Shown here piece by piece: positions 53,462 to 62,350 of a stretch of DNA of 64,000 bases. A program made the translations under genes and the position numbers. The stretch spans positions 344,384 through 408,383 of the forward strand of contig JABTUW010000007.1 in NCBI GenBank assembly GCA_015075185.1. Direction: 5' to 3'. Source of the DNA: Anaerolineales bacterium. Its GTDB lineage: Bacteria > Chloroflexota > Anaerolineae > 4572-78 > J111. The notes under the pieces are model-generated. The model made no database searches. It was not told the origin of the DNA and saw only the letters and a list, made by a program, of their open reading frames with translations. Each line of letters begins with the position of its first letter. Within the stretch, counting starts at the first letter, position 1.

Positions 53462-53860
53462 TTATGATTTGCTCTGGTACAAGCGGGTCAGAAGGAGGGA
53501 TGAAGTGTCGTCTCCCTGTTGTTTATGCTGAAGCGCGAGTGCATAGCAGTCGAGACACATGATCCCCTCTTTCGACATAGCCGCATCATTTTCTTCCACC
53601 CACTTTTGGCAGGTGATACATTGATACTGGAGAGCTTGGCTTTTCAGCCTTACTTCTTTGCCCTCGTTGCTTCGCCTGCGCACGACTTGGGTATCGTCAG
53701 TTAAGTAGCAGGGCTGTCCTTGATGGGGGTCGCCATAGCTGGCATTTACCCAACCGAATTCCGGCTCTTCCCTCAATGTTTCTTTGATCATGAGCGCCGT
53801 TGATCCGGGCAGCCGGAATTTCTCGCCGATGACCAGGTGCCCAAATTTTGTAATGTTCAT
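53462..53860 (-). CDS. Small zinc-ribbon protein, unknown
   Basis: This 132-residue protein starts MNITKFGHLVIGEKFRLPGS, and ends with a Cys4 pattern: CITCQKW ... IMCLDCY, a likely zinc ribbon. The N-terminal part is beta-rich. The start could also be GTG 53881. Its function is not known to me. It precedes the desaturase on the same strand with a gap of 31 bp. Confidence 0.6.
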   Translation of the reverse strand: MNITKFGHLVIGEKFRLPGSTALMIKETLREEPEFGWVNASYGDPHQGQPCYLTDDTQVVRRRSNEGKEVRLKSQALQYQCITCQKWVEENDAAMSKEGIMCLDCYALALQHKQQGDDTSSLLLTRLYQSKS

Positions 53861-53868
53861 TTCATGCT

Positions 53869-53979
53869 CTACTCGACCCACGAAGTCAGTCCAACCCCGG
53901 TAAAGGTTGTAATAACGCCCTCTTGCTCGACATGGCCGACAAACTCACCTAGACTGTTGTAGACTTTCCAAATTGCCAT
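53869..53979 (-). CDS. Possible 36-residue ORF ahead of the zinc-ribbon gene
   Basis: ATG 53979 opens MAIWKVYNSLGEFVGHVEQE, ending at TAG 53869, with a stop near the next gene's start. Composition looks protein-like, but the ribosome site is weak. It could be a real small protein or chance. Confidence 0.3.
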   Translation of the reverse strand: MAIWKVYNSLGEFVGHVEQEGVITTFTGVGLTSWVE

Positions 53980-54053
53980 TTATACGCTTCTGAGGTTCTT
54001 GCTTCTTCTAAGCCTCACCAACCATGTGAGAGGATGGGCCAACAGCGGGGACA

Positions 54054-54734
54054 TCAATCTTCACGAATCGCGCCCGTTCGGGTAGGGTCAAAGTTGGCCG
54101 GCCAGGCGGTGGCCTGGTTATACCTGGCTGCACTAAGATTGGCCCCGCTGAGGTTGGCCTCTTTAAGCGTGGCCTGTTTGAGGTTAACCTGCCGCAGGTC
54201 TGCGCCGCTAAGGTCCACTCGGCTAAGATCAGCTCTGCTCAGATTCGTCTCTCTCAGGTTGGCCTGTCTGAGATTCGCCCCGCTGAGATTGGCCCGGCTC
54301 AGATTGGCCTGACCGAGATTGGCTTGGCCCAGGTTGGCCTGGCTCAGGCTAGTTTGGCTCAAGTTGGCGCGGCTCAGATTAGCCTGGATGAGTTTGGCCT
54401 TGCTAACATTTGCTCCAGCCAGATTGGCCTCACTCAGATTGGCCATGAAAAGATTCGCCCCGCTGAGATTGGCCTGGCTCAGGTTGGCCTCCTGAAGGTT
54501 GGCCCCAATGAGGTCCACCCCGCGCAGGTCCATTCTGCTGAGATCCGCCCGTATAAGTTCCGCCCCGCTGAGCTTGGCCCGGCGGAGTTCCCCTTCGCTG
54601 ATCTTTGCCCCGCCCAATTTTGCCCGGAGCAGTTCTGTCTCGGTGAGGTTTGTTCCAAAAAGTTCCGGCTTTTCGCCCCGCACCCGGGCCGAGGCGATGA
54701 TTTGGATGACTTGTTCTCGGGTTAGTTTGCTCAT
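54054..54734 (-). CDS. Pentapeptide-repeat protein
   Basis: This 226-residue protein has an N-terminal segment (MSKLTREQVIQIIASARVRG) and then about 33 tandem five-residue units of A(D/N)LXX type from about 30 to 205, such as LSQANLSGANLFMANLSEAN. Pentapeptide repeats form a square beta helix, often involved in binding proteins or mimicking DNA. The DNA is correspondingly repetitive. It sits between the zinc-ribbon and CarD genes. Function unknown. Confidence 0.9.
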   Translation of the reverse strand: MSKLTREQVIQIIASARVRGEKPELFGTNLTETELLRAKLGGAKISEGELRRAKLSGAELIRADLSRMDLRGVDLIGANLQEANLSQANLSGANLFMANLSEANLAGANVSKAKLIQANLSRANLSQTSLSQANLGQANLGQANLSRANLSGANLRQANLRETNLSRADLSRVDLSGADLRQVNLKQATLKEANLSGANLSAARYNQATAWPANFDPTRTGAIRED

Positions 54735-54750
54735 TTCGGCCTATTTCTAC

Positions 54751-55236
54751 TTATCGAGCTGCCAAGAGCAGGGAGTCAATTTCTCTAATAGCCTCGGTAG
54801 TAGATACGCCCGCCGCCGTCGCCCATTCTTGATAGAGGTTCTGCCGGCTTTTTTGCAGGAGCGCGGTATCTGCCTGGCCTAAGGGTTTGCGCCAGCCCCA
54901 GGCGGTTAGATCTCTCACTACTTCACACATTGCCTGGAACGAGCCTTGTTTCAAGCGGCTGACCAGTTCCAGGTGGCGGCGGTGGTGGTTTTTTTCCAGG
55001 GGCGCAGGCGGGCTTTTTAACAAAGTACGGTAGTGATCAAGGTCGCTCTTACCTGTTACCAGCCGAAGCCCACTCACTTCGTGTGCCTCGACCGGTATCC
55101 AGATACTGTGTTTTGAAAGCGCAATTTTGTAGTACAGGCGCGTCCCTGGCTCAGAAAAGTTTTTTTCCTCAATCTCTCTAATGTGGCCGATCCCGTGCGC
55201 TGGGAGAACGACCCGATCGCCAATTTTGAATTGCAT
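54751..55236 (-). CDS. carD: CarD-family transcriptional regulator
   Basis: This 161-residue protein begins MQFKIGDRVVLPAHGIGHIR, the CarD/TRCF RNA-polymerase-interacting domain, and has a C-terminal helical part (about 75-160, ending TTEAIREIDSLLLAAR). CarD binds RNA polymerase beta and stabilises open promoter complexes. AAGGAGCGTCTT lies before ATG 55236; a longer frame upstream would start within the region of the RRM gene. It lies 25 bp after that gene. Confidence 0.9.
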   Translation of the reverse strand: MQFKIGDRVVLPAHGIGHIREIEEKNFSEPGTRLYYKIALSKHSIWIPVEAHEVSGLRLVTGKSDLDHYRTLLKSPPAPLEKNHHRRHLELVSRLKQGSFQAMCEVVRDLTAWGWRKPLGQADTALLQKSRQNLYQEWATAAGVSTTEAIREIDSLLLAAR

Positions 55237-55261
55237 AAGACGCTCCTTCAACTTCTCCCTG

Positions 55262-55582
55262 TTACCGGCGGCGGCTGCCGCCGCGGTTTCCAAAGCCACT
55301 GCCGCGGTTTCCAAAGCCACTGCCGCTGCGCTCTTCACGAGGTTTGGCCATATTCACCTTCAACTCGCGGTCCTCCAGGTTAAAGCCGTTTAGCATACTG
55401 ATCGCCTTTTGGGCCTCGGCCTGGCTGTTCATTTCGACAAAGGCAAAGCCTTTGGAATTGCCAGTATCCCGATCTTTAATCAGCGCCACCGAGGCCACCT
55501 GACCCGCTTTGGCAAACAAGGTGCGCAGGTCCTCCTCAGTGGTTTGGTACGACAAGTTTCCGACATAAAGCTTTACTTCCAT
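55262..55582 (-). CDS. RRM-domain RNA-binding protein, glycine-rich
   Basis: This 106-residue protein has one RRM (about 1-80), with RNP2 KLYVGNLSY and RNP1 SKGFAFVEM. The C-terminal tail is Gly/Ser/Arg-rich (SGSGFGNRGSGFGNRGG) and is encoded by 21-bp near-tandem DNA repeats. Such small glycine-rich RRM proteins occur in cyanobacteria and others and are often cold-inducible. AAGGAGACCCAGAATT lies before ATG 55582. It precedes carD. Confidence 0.92.
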   Translation of the reverse strand: MEVKLYVGNLSYQTTEEDLRTLFAKAGQVASVALIKDRDTGNSKGFAFVEMNSQAEAQKAISMLNGFNLEDRELKVNMAKPREERSGSGFGNRGSGFGNRGGSRRR

Positions 55583-55740
55583 AATTCTGGGTCTCCTTGA
55601 GACTGGCTCATCGAGCCGATAATAAAAATACTGACATCCCATTTTGGGTACTCAGTCTAACCAAAAACGATTGCGTCCTATAGGTAAAAGGGCGCTTCTT
55701 CGTCAGGTTCATAAAAGGGTGGGGTGCTGGGGTGGCTGGT

Positions 55741-56160
55741 CTAACCAGCCTGGCTAGACCGATCAGACCCTGCGCCCTGGTTAAGTAGCTCAAATAATTT
55801 TGGGATTTGGTCAAACTCTGTTGACTTATCCAGAAAAAAATCAGCCCCGGCGTCCAGACATCTCTTCCGATACCCCGGATACGGATAGTTGGTCAAGATA
55901 ATGACCATAGGCGCTGCCTCGTCCTGTTTGATGTTTTGTAGAACATCAATCCCGCTGCCGTCTCGCAGCCGAATGTCCAGGATCACCACGTCCGGCTGGA
56001 GGGTCCGAATACCACTAATCGCCTCAGCCACATTCTCCGCCTGGCCCACAATTTCGACCCCGGCCAATTCGTCGAGCAGCGTAACCAAATGTTCCCGCAC
56101 GATGAGCGAGTCATCGGCGATAAATACTTTGATCTCGGAATTTGAACGTGAAATTATCAT
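55741..56160 (-). CDS. Single-domain response regulator
   Basis: This 139-residue receiver has acidic residues in VFIADDSLIVRE, phosphoacceptor Asp in VVILDIRLRDG, Thr in IILTNYP and Lys in LDKSTEF. There is no output domain. It is not next to a kinase gene; the nearest is 58.2-59 kb. ATG 56160 is preferred over 56172. Confidence 0.88.
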   Translation of the reverse strand: MIISRSNSEIKVFIADDSLIVREHLVTLLDELAGVEIVGQAENVAEAISGIRTLQPDVVILDIRLRDGSGIDVLQNIKQDEAAPMVIILTNYPYPGYRKRCLDAGADFFLDKSTEFDQIPKLFELLNQGAGSDRSSQAG

Positions 56161-56285
56161 AGACCTAACCACAAGGATACCCGATTAATCTTCTAAAAAC
56201 TATCGGTGAAATACTGATATTTATGTAGGTGATACGCTGATTTCTCTGTCGGTATTTGCCCTACAACGCTCGGAGTTAAAGCCCG

Positions 56286-56558
56286 TCAGTGCAGTAAGCC
56301 TCCCCGCCAGCGGACGAAATGCAGAACCACCAGTAAGATGATAGCGCCTCCAACCGGGACCAGCATGGCTGGAAGACTGAAGTTATCCCGGTTGACCACA
56401 CTGATCCCGAAATAAGGGGTCAATACACTTCCGGCTACGCATGCGCCCAAGATGCCCACGATGATATTGAGCAGGACCCCTTCTCTCTGTCCCATAAGCG
56501 AACTACCCAGCCAGCCGATAACAGCCCCATAGAGGAGCCACATAACGAAGTCTACCAA
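56286..56558 (-). CDS. GlsB/YeaQ/YmgE-family stress-response membrane protein
   Basis: This 90-residue protein has three TM spans: WLLYGAVIGWLGSSLMG, GVLLNIIVGILGACVAG and MLVPVGGAIILLVVLHFV. The pattern is characteristic of the transglycosylase-associated (YeaQ/GlsB) family. TTG 56558 is chosen as GGAGAG lies six bases before it; a start at 56591 gives an unusual extension. Its function is not firmly known. Confidence 0.82.
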   Translation of the reverse strand: MVDFVMWLLYGAVIGWLGSSLMGQREGVLLNIIVGILGACVAGSVLTPYFGISVVNRDNFSLPAMLVPVGGAIILLVVLHFVRWRGGLLH

Positions 56559-56637
56559 ATCATTCTCTCCAGTGTGAATGTTTAAGATCACCAGTCACCC
56601 GTGTTGGTTAGATACTTGCTTGATCCCTCTCCTAAAT

Positions 56638-56916
56638 CTACTCAATTCGCCGCTCCGAGCGGGGGTGGGTGCTGAAGAATTCCGGAGGACGAATGCCATT
56701 GTTGAGTTGTGCTGACACCTCACGCCATGCATGGGTTCGCACCTCCCCCTGGGTGATAGAGGGCTTCCCTAACAGCGCAGCCAAATGCTTTTGCACATAA
56801 CTGGCCGCCAGGCGAACAGCCTCCTCTGCCCCGGCTTTATCCTCAAAGAAGATACCGGATTCTCCCGGACCAAGCTTCAAGTTGTCAAACCACAGCGCGA
56901 AGTTAACCTGTCCCAA
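56638..56916 (-). CDS. Hypothetical protein, 92 aa
   Basis: This soluble protein starts at TTG 56916 with AGAGGAG upstream. It contains LWFDNLKLGPGESGIFFEDK and EAVRLAASYVQKHLAALLG, an alpha/beta-looking layout. I do not recognise a family. It is one of a string of small minus-strand genes. Confidence 0.55.
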   Translation of the reverse strand: MGQVNFALWFDNLKLGPGESGIFFEDKAGAEEAVRLAASYVQKHLAALLGKPSITQGEVRTHAWREVSAQLNNGIRPPEFFSTHPRSERRIE

Positions 56917-56998
56917 CGGATGCTAACTCCTCTGGGGAATTGAATATCATGTCTTCCAAAGCCTAAGTTTTTAGCGAGTCTCAGATGAGAAAGGTTGT

Positions 56999-57217
56999 CT
57001 ACTGGTTAAACAGCAGTTTGGCGCACGCGTCGGCCACCTTGCTATCAGGTTTCGCCTCACCGGGCATGGTCGCCCAACCCTGAGCTTTTACATAATCATC
57101 TCGCTCGTAAAAACTCGTCTTCTTCAATTCGCTAAGCTTTCGCGCTTTCTCCGGGTCCTGGCTGAACTGACCGACACAGATTGGGGTCAGGCGCTGAGTG
57201 ACGGCATCTTGAGCCAT
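56999..57217 (-). CDS. C-terminal part of a frameshifted small membrane protein
   Basis: This open frame (72 residues, MAQDAVTQRLTPICVGQF, later AQGWATMPG) is the rear half of a protein whose front half lies at 57187-57375. A known family of about 125 residues has both halves in one chain: a short N-terminal part, one TM with IVGF-WGGWVTGGTA, and a domain ending GWATMPG. A missing base between GGC and ATG (57217) would restore it. Confidence 0.75.
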   Translation of the reverse strand: MAQDAVTQRLTPICVGQFSQDPEKARKLSELKKTSFYERDDYVKAQGWATMPGEAKPDSKVADACAKLLFNQ

Positions 57218-57375
57218 GCCTTAGCCGTACCCCCCGTAACCCAACCGCCCCAATTGAAGCCAACAATCATGGTGAGAATGACGGCGGCCAGCGAAAACCA
57301 GAAGACAACCTTTTTGCTCGCCCGAGCTTCATCCCACCGTTGTCCGAAACTTACCTTGTGCTTGATCTGTTCCAT
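57187..57375 (-). CDS. N-terminal part of a frameshifted small membrane protein
   Basis: This frame (62 residues) has a basic start (MEQIKHKVSFGQRWDEARAS), one TM (VVFWFSLAAVILTMIVGFNW) and GGWVTGGTAKA. The last residues (WLKMPSLSA) are out of frame. The rear half is at 56999-57217. The two frames overlap by 31 bp. Confidence 0.75.
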   Translation of the reverse strand: MEQIKHKVSFGQRWDEARASKKVVFWFSLAAVILTMIVGFNWGGWVTGGTAKAWLKMPSLSA

Positions 57376-57573
57376 TGTACTCCTCCTTGAGTCAATATGT
57401 GTTTACCAGAAACACTTTTTAAGCTTTATACTTCAGGATACACGATCCGGGTTCGGAAAAGTATCAGTGGAAAGCTGATTTTTGTGTAGGATTTAGACTG
57501 ATTCCCTTGTAGGTATTTGCCCTACAAGGTGGCGTGAGGTAAAAACCGTAGGAGTGCTGGGGAGCAGGGGAAT

Positions 57574-58206
57574 TTACTCGATCAGTCGATTCTCGATGGC
57601 GTAACGCATCAATTCGGCGTTAGTTTTCAAATTCAACTTCTCCAGCAGGCGGGTGCGGTAGGTGCTGACGGTCTTCGCACTCAGGGATAGGACCTCGGCG
57701 ATTTCCGCCAACGTTTTGCCACCGGCCATGAGCTGCATCACCTGGAATTCACGGTCGGATAAGGTTTCGTGCCGGGGCCGGTCAGAAGTCGCGTCCAGGC
57801 CAAAGGCCAAGCTCTCGGCCAGGCCTGGGCTGACGTATCTCCCCCCGCTGACCACTTTACGAATGGCCCGGACCAGTTCATTGGGCGCGTTTTCTTTGGT
57901 GACATACCCTGACGCGCCGGCTTTCAAGACGCGCACCGCGAGTTGTTCTTCGGCATGGATACTGAGCACCAGCACGGGCAGGTCGGGCTGTTCACATTTC
58001 ACTTCTTTGAGGATATCAAAGCCGCTGCGGCCAGGCATGGTGATGTCCAACACCAGCACATCCCAGCCCCCGGCCCGCACCTGGTCCAGCGCTTCCTGGC
58101 CGTTCACGGCTTCGCCGGCAACCACCATATCGGCGGTTTCCGACAAGATCTGTCGCAGCCCTTGCCGTACAATCGGGTGATCGTCGGCGATAAGGACTTT
58201 GATCAT
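57574..58206 (-). CDS. NarL/FixJ-family response regulator
   Basis: This 210-residue protein has an N-terminal receiver (DDHPIVRQGLRQIL, Asp in VLVLDITMPGRSG, Lys in VTKEN) and a C-terminal LuxR helix-turn-helix (LSDREFQVMQLMAGGKTLAEIAEVLSLSAKTVSTYRTRLLEKL in part). It is a DNA-binding regulator. Its ATG overlaps the stop of the kinase gene by 4 bp, so they form a pair. Confidence 0.94.
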   Translation of the reverse strand: MIKVLIADDHPIVRQGLRQILSETADMVVAGEAVNGQEALDQVRAGGWDVLVLDITMPGRSGFDILKEVKCEQPDLPVLVLSIHAEEQLAVRVLKAGASGYVTKENAPNELVRAIRKVVSGGRYVSPGLAESLAFGLDATSDRPRHETLSDREFQVMQLMAGGKTLAEIAEVLSLSAKTVSTYRTRLLEKLNLKTNAELMRYAIENRLIE

Positions 58207-59057
58207 TTAGTTCCTCCGCCAGACGCTGCCTCCAGCGGCAGCCGGACGGTCACCGTTGTCCCCTGGCCCGGCGCCCCGTGGAATTGAACCTCACCCGCCC
58301 GCAGCCGGGCCCGCTCCTGCATGCCCAGCAGCCCAATTGAGCGCGGGCTGTCAATCTCGCTTGCAGTCATACCTCGCCCGTTATCCGCCACCTGGAGCGT
58401 CAGAAATGCCGCAGTTTCTTCCAGAGTTACCTCAACCTGGGTCGCCTCGGCGTGCCGGACCACGTTGGTTAGAATCTCCTGAAAGATGCGGAAAACCACG
58501 GTGGAGCCGTCATCGTCCAAAGTCGTCTCTTCCAGGCTGCTGATGAGCTTGCTCTTAATCCCGGTACGGGTTTGAAATTCCTGGAGCTGCCATTCAATCG
58601 TCGCCACCAGGCCCAGATCCAGAATGCCCGGCCGCAGCTCGGTCGAAATGCGGCGCACTATCCGGACGGTCGTATCAATCAAGTCGGACATCGCCTGTGT
58701 TTTGGCCAACAGGGCCGACTGCTGCGGGTCCAGATGGCCTTGCAGCCAGGCCACATCCATTTTGAGGCCGGTCAAGGTCTGGCCCAGTTCGTCGTGGATG
58801 GCCCGCGAGATGCGGGTGCGCTCCTCCTCCCGGACAGACTGCAGGCGGGCGGACAGCTCGCGCAGTTGTTCGGTCGAACGGCGAAACTCATCTTCCGTGC
58901 GCCGGTGGTCCGCGCTTTCGCTGGCCAGGTTGGCCTTGGCGGTCAAGAGTTGAGCGGTGACCTGGGTCAGGCGCGCTTCCAGTTCGGCAATGAGCTGTTG
59001 GGAAGCGTTGTCTCGGCGGGTTAAGCTGTTCTGTACAGCGGAGGGTAACAGTTCCAT
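58203..59057 (-). CDS. Sensor histidine kinase (HisKA_3 / NarX type)
   Basis: This 284-residue cytoplasmic kinase has a coiled-coil start, H-box TRISRAIHDELGQTLTGL at about 88-105 with phospho-His in IHDELGQ, and an ATPase domain with NVVRHAEATQVEV (N-box) and DNGRGMTASEID, then GLLGMQERARL. No TM or sensing domain is seen, so it probably senses through the N-terminal coil or a partner. It is the likely kinase for the NarL-type regulator that follows. Confidence 0.92.
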   Translation of the reverse strand: MELLPSAVQNSLTRRDNASQQLIAELEARLTQVTAQLLTAKANLASESADHRRTEDEFRRSTEQLRELSARLQSVREEERTRISRAIHDELGQTLTGLKMDVAWLQGHLDPQQSALLAKTQAMSDLIDTTVRIVRRISTELRPGILDLGLVATIEWQLQEFQTRTGIKSKLISSLEETTLDDDGSTVVFRIFQEILTNVVRHAEATQVEVTLEETAAFLTLQVADNGRGMTASEIDSPRSIGLLGMQERARLRAGEVQFHGAPGQGTTVTVRLPLEAASGGGTK

Positions 59058-59225
59058 ACAGTAATTATAGCCCGGAGCAGTCTAAAAAGATAGCTCCACT
59101 AGGTATAGTTAAAAAAGTTAAACTATTGTAAAATCTATAAGTCATTACAAGGGTATATTAAGGAAGCTTAACAAGTAGCGAGGCAAGAGATCGGACCGAT
59201 ACGGATTTTTATTGTAACCGATAGT

Positions 59226-59585
59226 TTGACATTTAGTAACGGTCTGGAGAGCCTCCTCTTGTCTGAGCCGGAAATGGAGATCATCAGCCAGGACACGGAT
59301 TTCAATCTGGCCATTGATCAGATTGAAAAATTAAAGCCGGATGTCATTATTTGGGTCAATACCGGGCTAAAACAGGATGTGGCGGGGGAGGAAACATACC
59401 TGCTGCAAGCAGTTCCAGATATTAAGATCGTCAGCCTGAACTTTCAAAACAATGACATTACTATCCACCAAGGAGCTCGAAAGACGATGCGAGTTGCCCA
59501 GGATGTCCAGGACTTAATAACAGCGATCAAAGATAATTTGTTCCCCAAACCCACCTCTCGGGTTGAAGGTTTACCGGCAGCCTGA
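59226..59585 (+). CDS. Receiver-like protein lacking the phospho-Asp (pseudo-receiver)
   Basis: The start TTG 59226 gives 119 residues, but the same frame stays open upstream for 18 codons and reads GPIRIFIVTDS, the normal first beta strand of a receiver. There is no ATG or GTG in that stretch, so the true start is unclear. In the position of the phospho-Asp the sequence is KPDVIIWVNTGL, with no Asp. The fold (alternating strands and helices) is otherwise receiver-like. Confidence 0.6.
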   Translation: MTFSNGLESLLLSEPEMEIISQDTDFNLAIDQIEKLKPDVIIWVNTGLKQDVAGEETYLLQAVPDIKIVSLNFQNNDITIHQGARKTMRVAQDVQDLITAIKDNLFPKPTSRVEGLPAA

Positions 59586-59843
59586 TCGCTTTTGGTTAGG
59601 TTCACCCTCCTGGCAAGTTGCCGGATACCCCTTGATAAAACTGGATTTATCGAGGCTCTTGTGGTATTCTTTTGTAGCCCCGATAAACCCCGCTATGATT
59701 TCCTGCTATCCAATATTGTACAGCCTGAAAAAGGGCAAACTTCATAAAAATCTTTGGTATTGACGGCAGCCCGCCTGACCATAACGGGCGATGCGCTTGA
59801 CCGGCGTTTCGCCCGTTAATTTTTTGAAAGAACGCAGCTGGTT

Positions 59844-61358
59844 ATGGAAATAAAAGATGCGCCTCGGCGAGATTCCTCGGCAGAACCTTCACCCCCAAAA
59901 GACGCTTCCACTGAAGCCGCTGCGCCGGACGAAAACGGCAGCCCCTCACCTGGTCGCCTGATTGTCGCCGGCATTGGCGCCTCGGCCGGCGGGATCGAGG
60001 CCCTGCAGGCCTTCTTCGAGGCGCTGCCCGAAAACCTGGGCGTCGCCTTCGTCGTCGTGGTCCACCTCTCGCCGGAGCACCAGAGCCACCTGGCGAAGAT
60101 CCTGGGAACATGTACAGCCATGCCCGTCGAGCAGGTTCAGGGCATCGTTCCTATGGAAGCCGACCACATCTATGTCATTCCGCCAGATCAGCAGCTTGAA
60201 ATTAGGGGCAGCCAAATCGGCGCTTTGCCCTTCAAGGACCCGCGCGGGCAGCGCACCCCCATTGATATCTTCTTCCGCTCCCTGGCCCAGGAGTACGGCG
60301 ACGGTTTTGGCGTCATCCTTTCTGGCAGCGGCTCAGACGGGGCGGTCGGGATCAAGGCCATTAAGGAAGGGGGCGGCCTCATTCTGGTGCAGGACCCGCA
60401 GGAGGCCGCCTATGCTTCGATGCCCAATGCCGCCATCGCCACCGGAGCCGTTGATGTCGTTCTCCCCGTTCGGGAGCTGGCCACCCGGCTGGCCGATCTG
60501 GCCCGGCTCAAGCGCCGCATCCACCACAGGCTCGGCGCGGAATCGCCGGCCGTGCTCGACGGCGACGACGAACAGGTGTTGGCACGTATCCTGGCCCACC
60601 TCCACACCCGCACCAGCCACGACTTCTCCAAGTATAAACGGGCCACAGTGCTCCGCCGCCTTGGCCGCCGCATGCAGCTCAACCGCAAGGAGACCCTGGG
60701 CGACTACCTGGCCTTCCTCCGCCAGAACGTCGAGGAGGCCCGGCTCCTGTTCCACGATCTGCTCATCTCGGTCACAACCTTCTTCCGCGATCCCGCAGCC
60801 TTCGAAGCCCTGCAGGAGAAGGTCGTCGCCAGGCTCTTTGAGGCAAAAGCGGGGGACGGCCGTATTCGCGTCTGGGTGCCGGCCTGCGCGACCGGCGAGG
60901 AAGCCTACTCCGTGGCCATCCTCCTGTTGGAAGAGGCCGAACGGCGCGGGGTGTGGCCCCCGCTGCAGATCTTCGCCTCCGATCTCGACGAGGGTGCTCT
61001 CGCAACCGCCCGGGAGGGCCGCTACCCGGCCGCCATCGAAGCCGACGTCTCGCCCGAGCGGCTCCAGCGCTTCTTTGTGAAAGATGGCGACCATTACCGG
61101 GTGGCGAAAGAGGTCCGTGACTGTGTGCTTTTCACCCCGCACAGCGTGCTCAGGGACCCACCCTTCTCCCGGCTCAACCTTATCTCCTGCCGGAACCTCC
61201 TGATCTACCTTGGCCGCGAAACCAGAAGCAGGTCTTTAACGTGTTCCACTACGCGCTCCGCCCGGATGGCTACCTCTTTCTGGGTACCGCCAGGGCGGCC
61301 GAGAATGCCACGTTCCGCCCGCTCGACAAGAAGCAACGCTCTATCAGGCCCGCGGTGA
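59844..61358 (+). CDS. CheB-CheR part of a CheB-CheR-PAS-kinase fusion
   Basis: About 460 of the 504 residues are in the true frame. CheB methylesterase (about 30-220) has catalytic Ser in GIGASAGGIEAL, His in VVHLSPEHQS and Asp in SGSGSDGAVGIKAI. CheR methyltransferase (about 240-460) has VWVPACATGEEAYSVAILLL (SAM site) and FTPHSVLRDPPFSRLNLISC. These fusion proteins act in signalling rather than chemotaxis. After about 61223 a missing C (ACCAG for ACCCAG) ends the true frame; LGRETQKQVFNVFHYALRP continues in another frame. The sequence is GC-richer than its neighbours. Confidence 0.88.
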   Translation: MEIKDAPRRDSSAEPSPPKDASTEAAAPDENGSPSPGRLIVAGIGASAGGIEALQAFFEALPENLGVAFVVVVHLSPEHQSHLAKILGTCTAMPVEQVQGIVPMEADHIYVIPPDQQLEIRGSQIGALPFKDPRGQRTPIDIFFRSLAQEYGDGFGVILSGSGSDGAVGIKAIKEGGGLILVQDPQEAAYASMPNAAIATGAVDVVLPVRELATRLADLARLKRRIHHRLGAESPAVLDGDDEQVLARILAHLHTRTSHDFSKYKRATVLRRLGRRMQLNRKETLGDYLAFLRQNVEEARLLFHDLLISVTTFFRDPAAFEALQEKVVARLFEAKAGDGRIRVWVPACATGEEAYSVAILLLEEAERRGVWPPLQIFASDLDEGALATAREGRYPAAIEADVSPERLQRFFVKDGDHYRVAKEVRDCVLFTPHSVLRDPPFSRLNLISCRNLLIYLGRETRSRSLTCSTTRSARMATSFWVPPGRPRMPRSARSTRSNALSGPR

Positions 61359-62350
61359 CCCGCCTGGCAGGGGGGTCCGCGCCTGCCCGACCTTTTCCTC
61401 TCGCCGCCGCGGACTCGCCTCCCGGCCGAGTCCGGGCAGGTCACGCGGGAAGCGCCGTCTGCCCCGGCCCTCCACCAGAAGTTGCTCCAGGGCGCTGGCC
61501 CCGCCGAGCATTCTGGTGGACGAGGGTCGGAACATCTGCACCTGTCCGAGACGGGCGGGCGTTTCCTCCAGCCGCCGGCGGCCACCCTCCCACGACGTAA
61601 CCGAATTGGTCCGCCCGGAACTGCGGGTCGAGCTTCGGGCGGCGCTTTACCGCGCCTTGAGCGAAACGAGGCCCGCCCTCCCCTTCATCCCCGTCCAATT
61701 CAACGGGACACTCCGGCGCGTGGCCGTCCTGGTGCAGCCACGGCAGGGTAAAGCGGATGACGAGCGGCTGGCCCTGGTGCTGTTCCCTGAAGGGGCGAGG
61801 CCACACCGCCGAGGGAGAGGTCCCGCCTGAGAGCCTGGGCCAGCTTCAGGAAGAGCTGCGCCAGACGCAGACGCAGATGGACGCGATGCGCGAACAGTAC
61901 GAGGCCGCCCACGGGAGCTTCTGGCGACCAACGAGGAGCTGCAGAGCGTCAACGAAGAATACCGCACCGCCGTCGAGGAACTTGAAACGAGCAAAGAGGA
62001 CTCCAAAGCCTCAACGAGGGGCTGGAGACGGTCAATACCGAGCTTGAGCACAGGCTCGCCGAACTCGCGCGCGCCCACAGCGACCTGCAGAACCTTATGG
62101 CCGCCACTGAGATTGGAATGCTCTTCCTCGACCAGCTCCGTATTCACCGCTTCACCCCGCCTCTGGCCGACCTCTTTAACGTCACGTTGAGTGATCGCGG
62201 CCGAGCCATCGGCGATTTTACCCACCATCTCGACTACAACCGTTTGAAGACGACGCCCGGCAGGTTCTGGCTGAGCTGGCCGTCCGTGAGCGTGAGGTAC
62301 GCAGCGAAACGGACCGCTGGTATCTGGTCCGCCTCCGCCCCTACCGCACC
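61211..62350 (+). pseudogene. Frameshifted middle of the CheB-CheR-PAS-kinase gene
   Basis: Pieces of the expected chain are readable in all three frames: QVFNVFHYALRPDGYLFLG, APPSILVDE, LSETGGRFLQPP, VTELVRPELRVELRAALY, FIPVQFNGTLRRVAVLV, LFPEG, and IGMLFLDQL (PAS). Wherever the expected residue could be worked out, one base is missing in a run of C or G. It connects the CheR part to the PAS-kinase part. Confidence 0.8.

Noticed and set aside
54034..54882. Open frames on the plus strand across the pentapeptide-repeat gene.
   Set aside because: They are shadows of the five-residue periodicity on the other strand.
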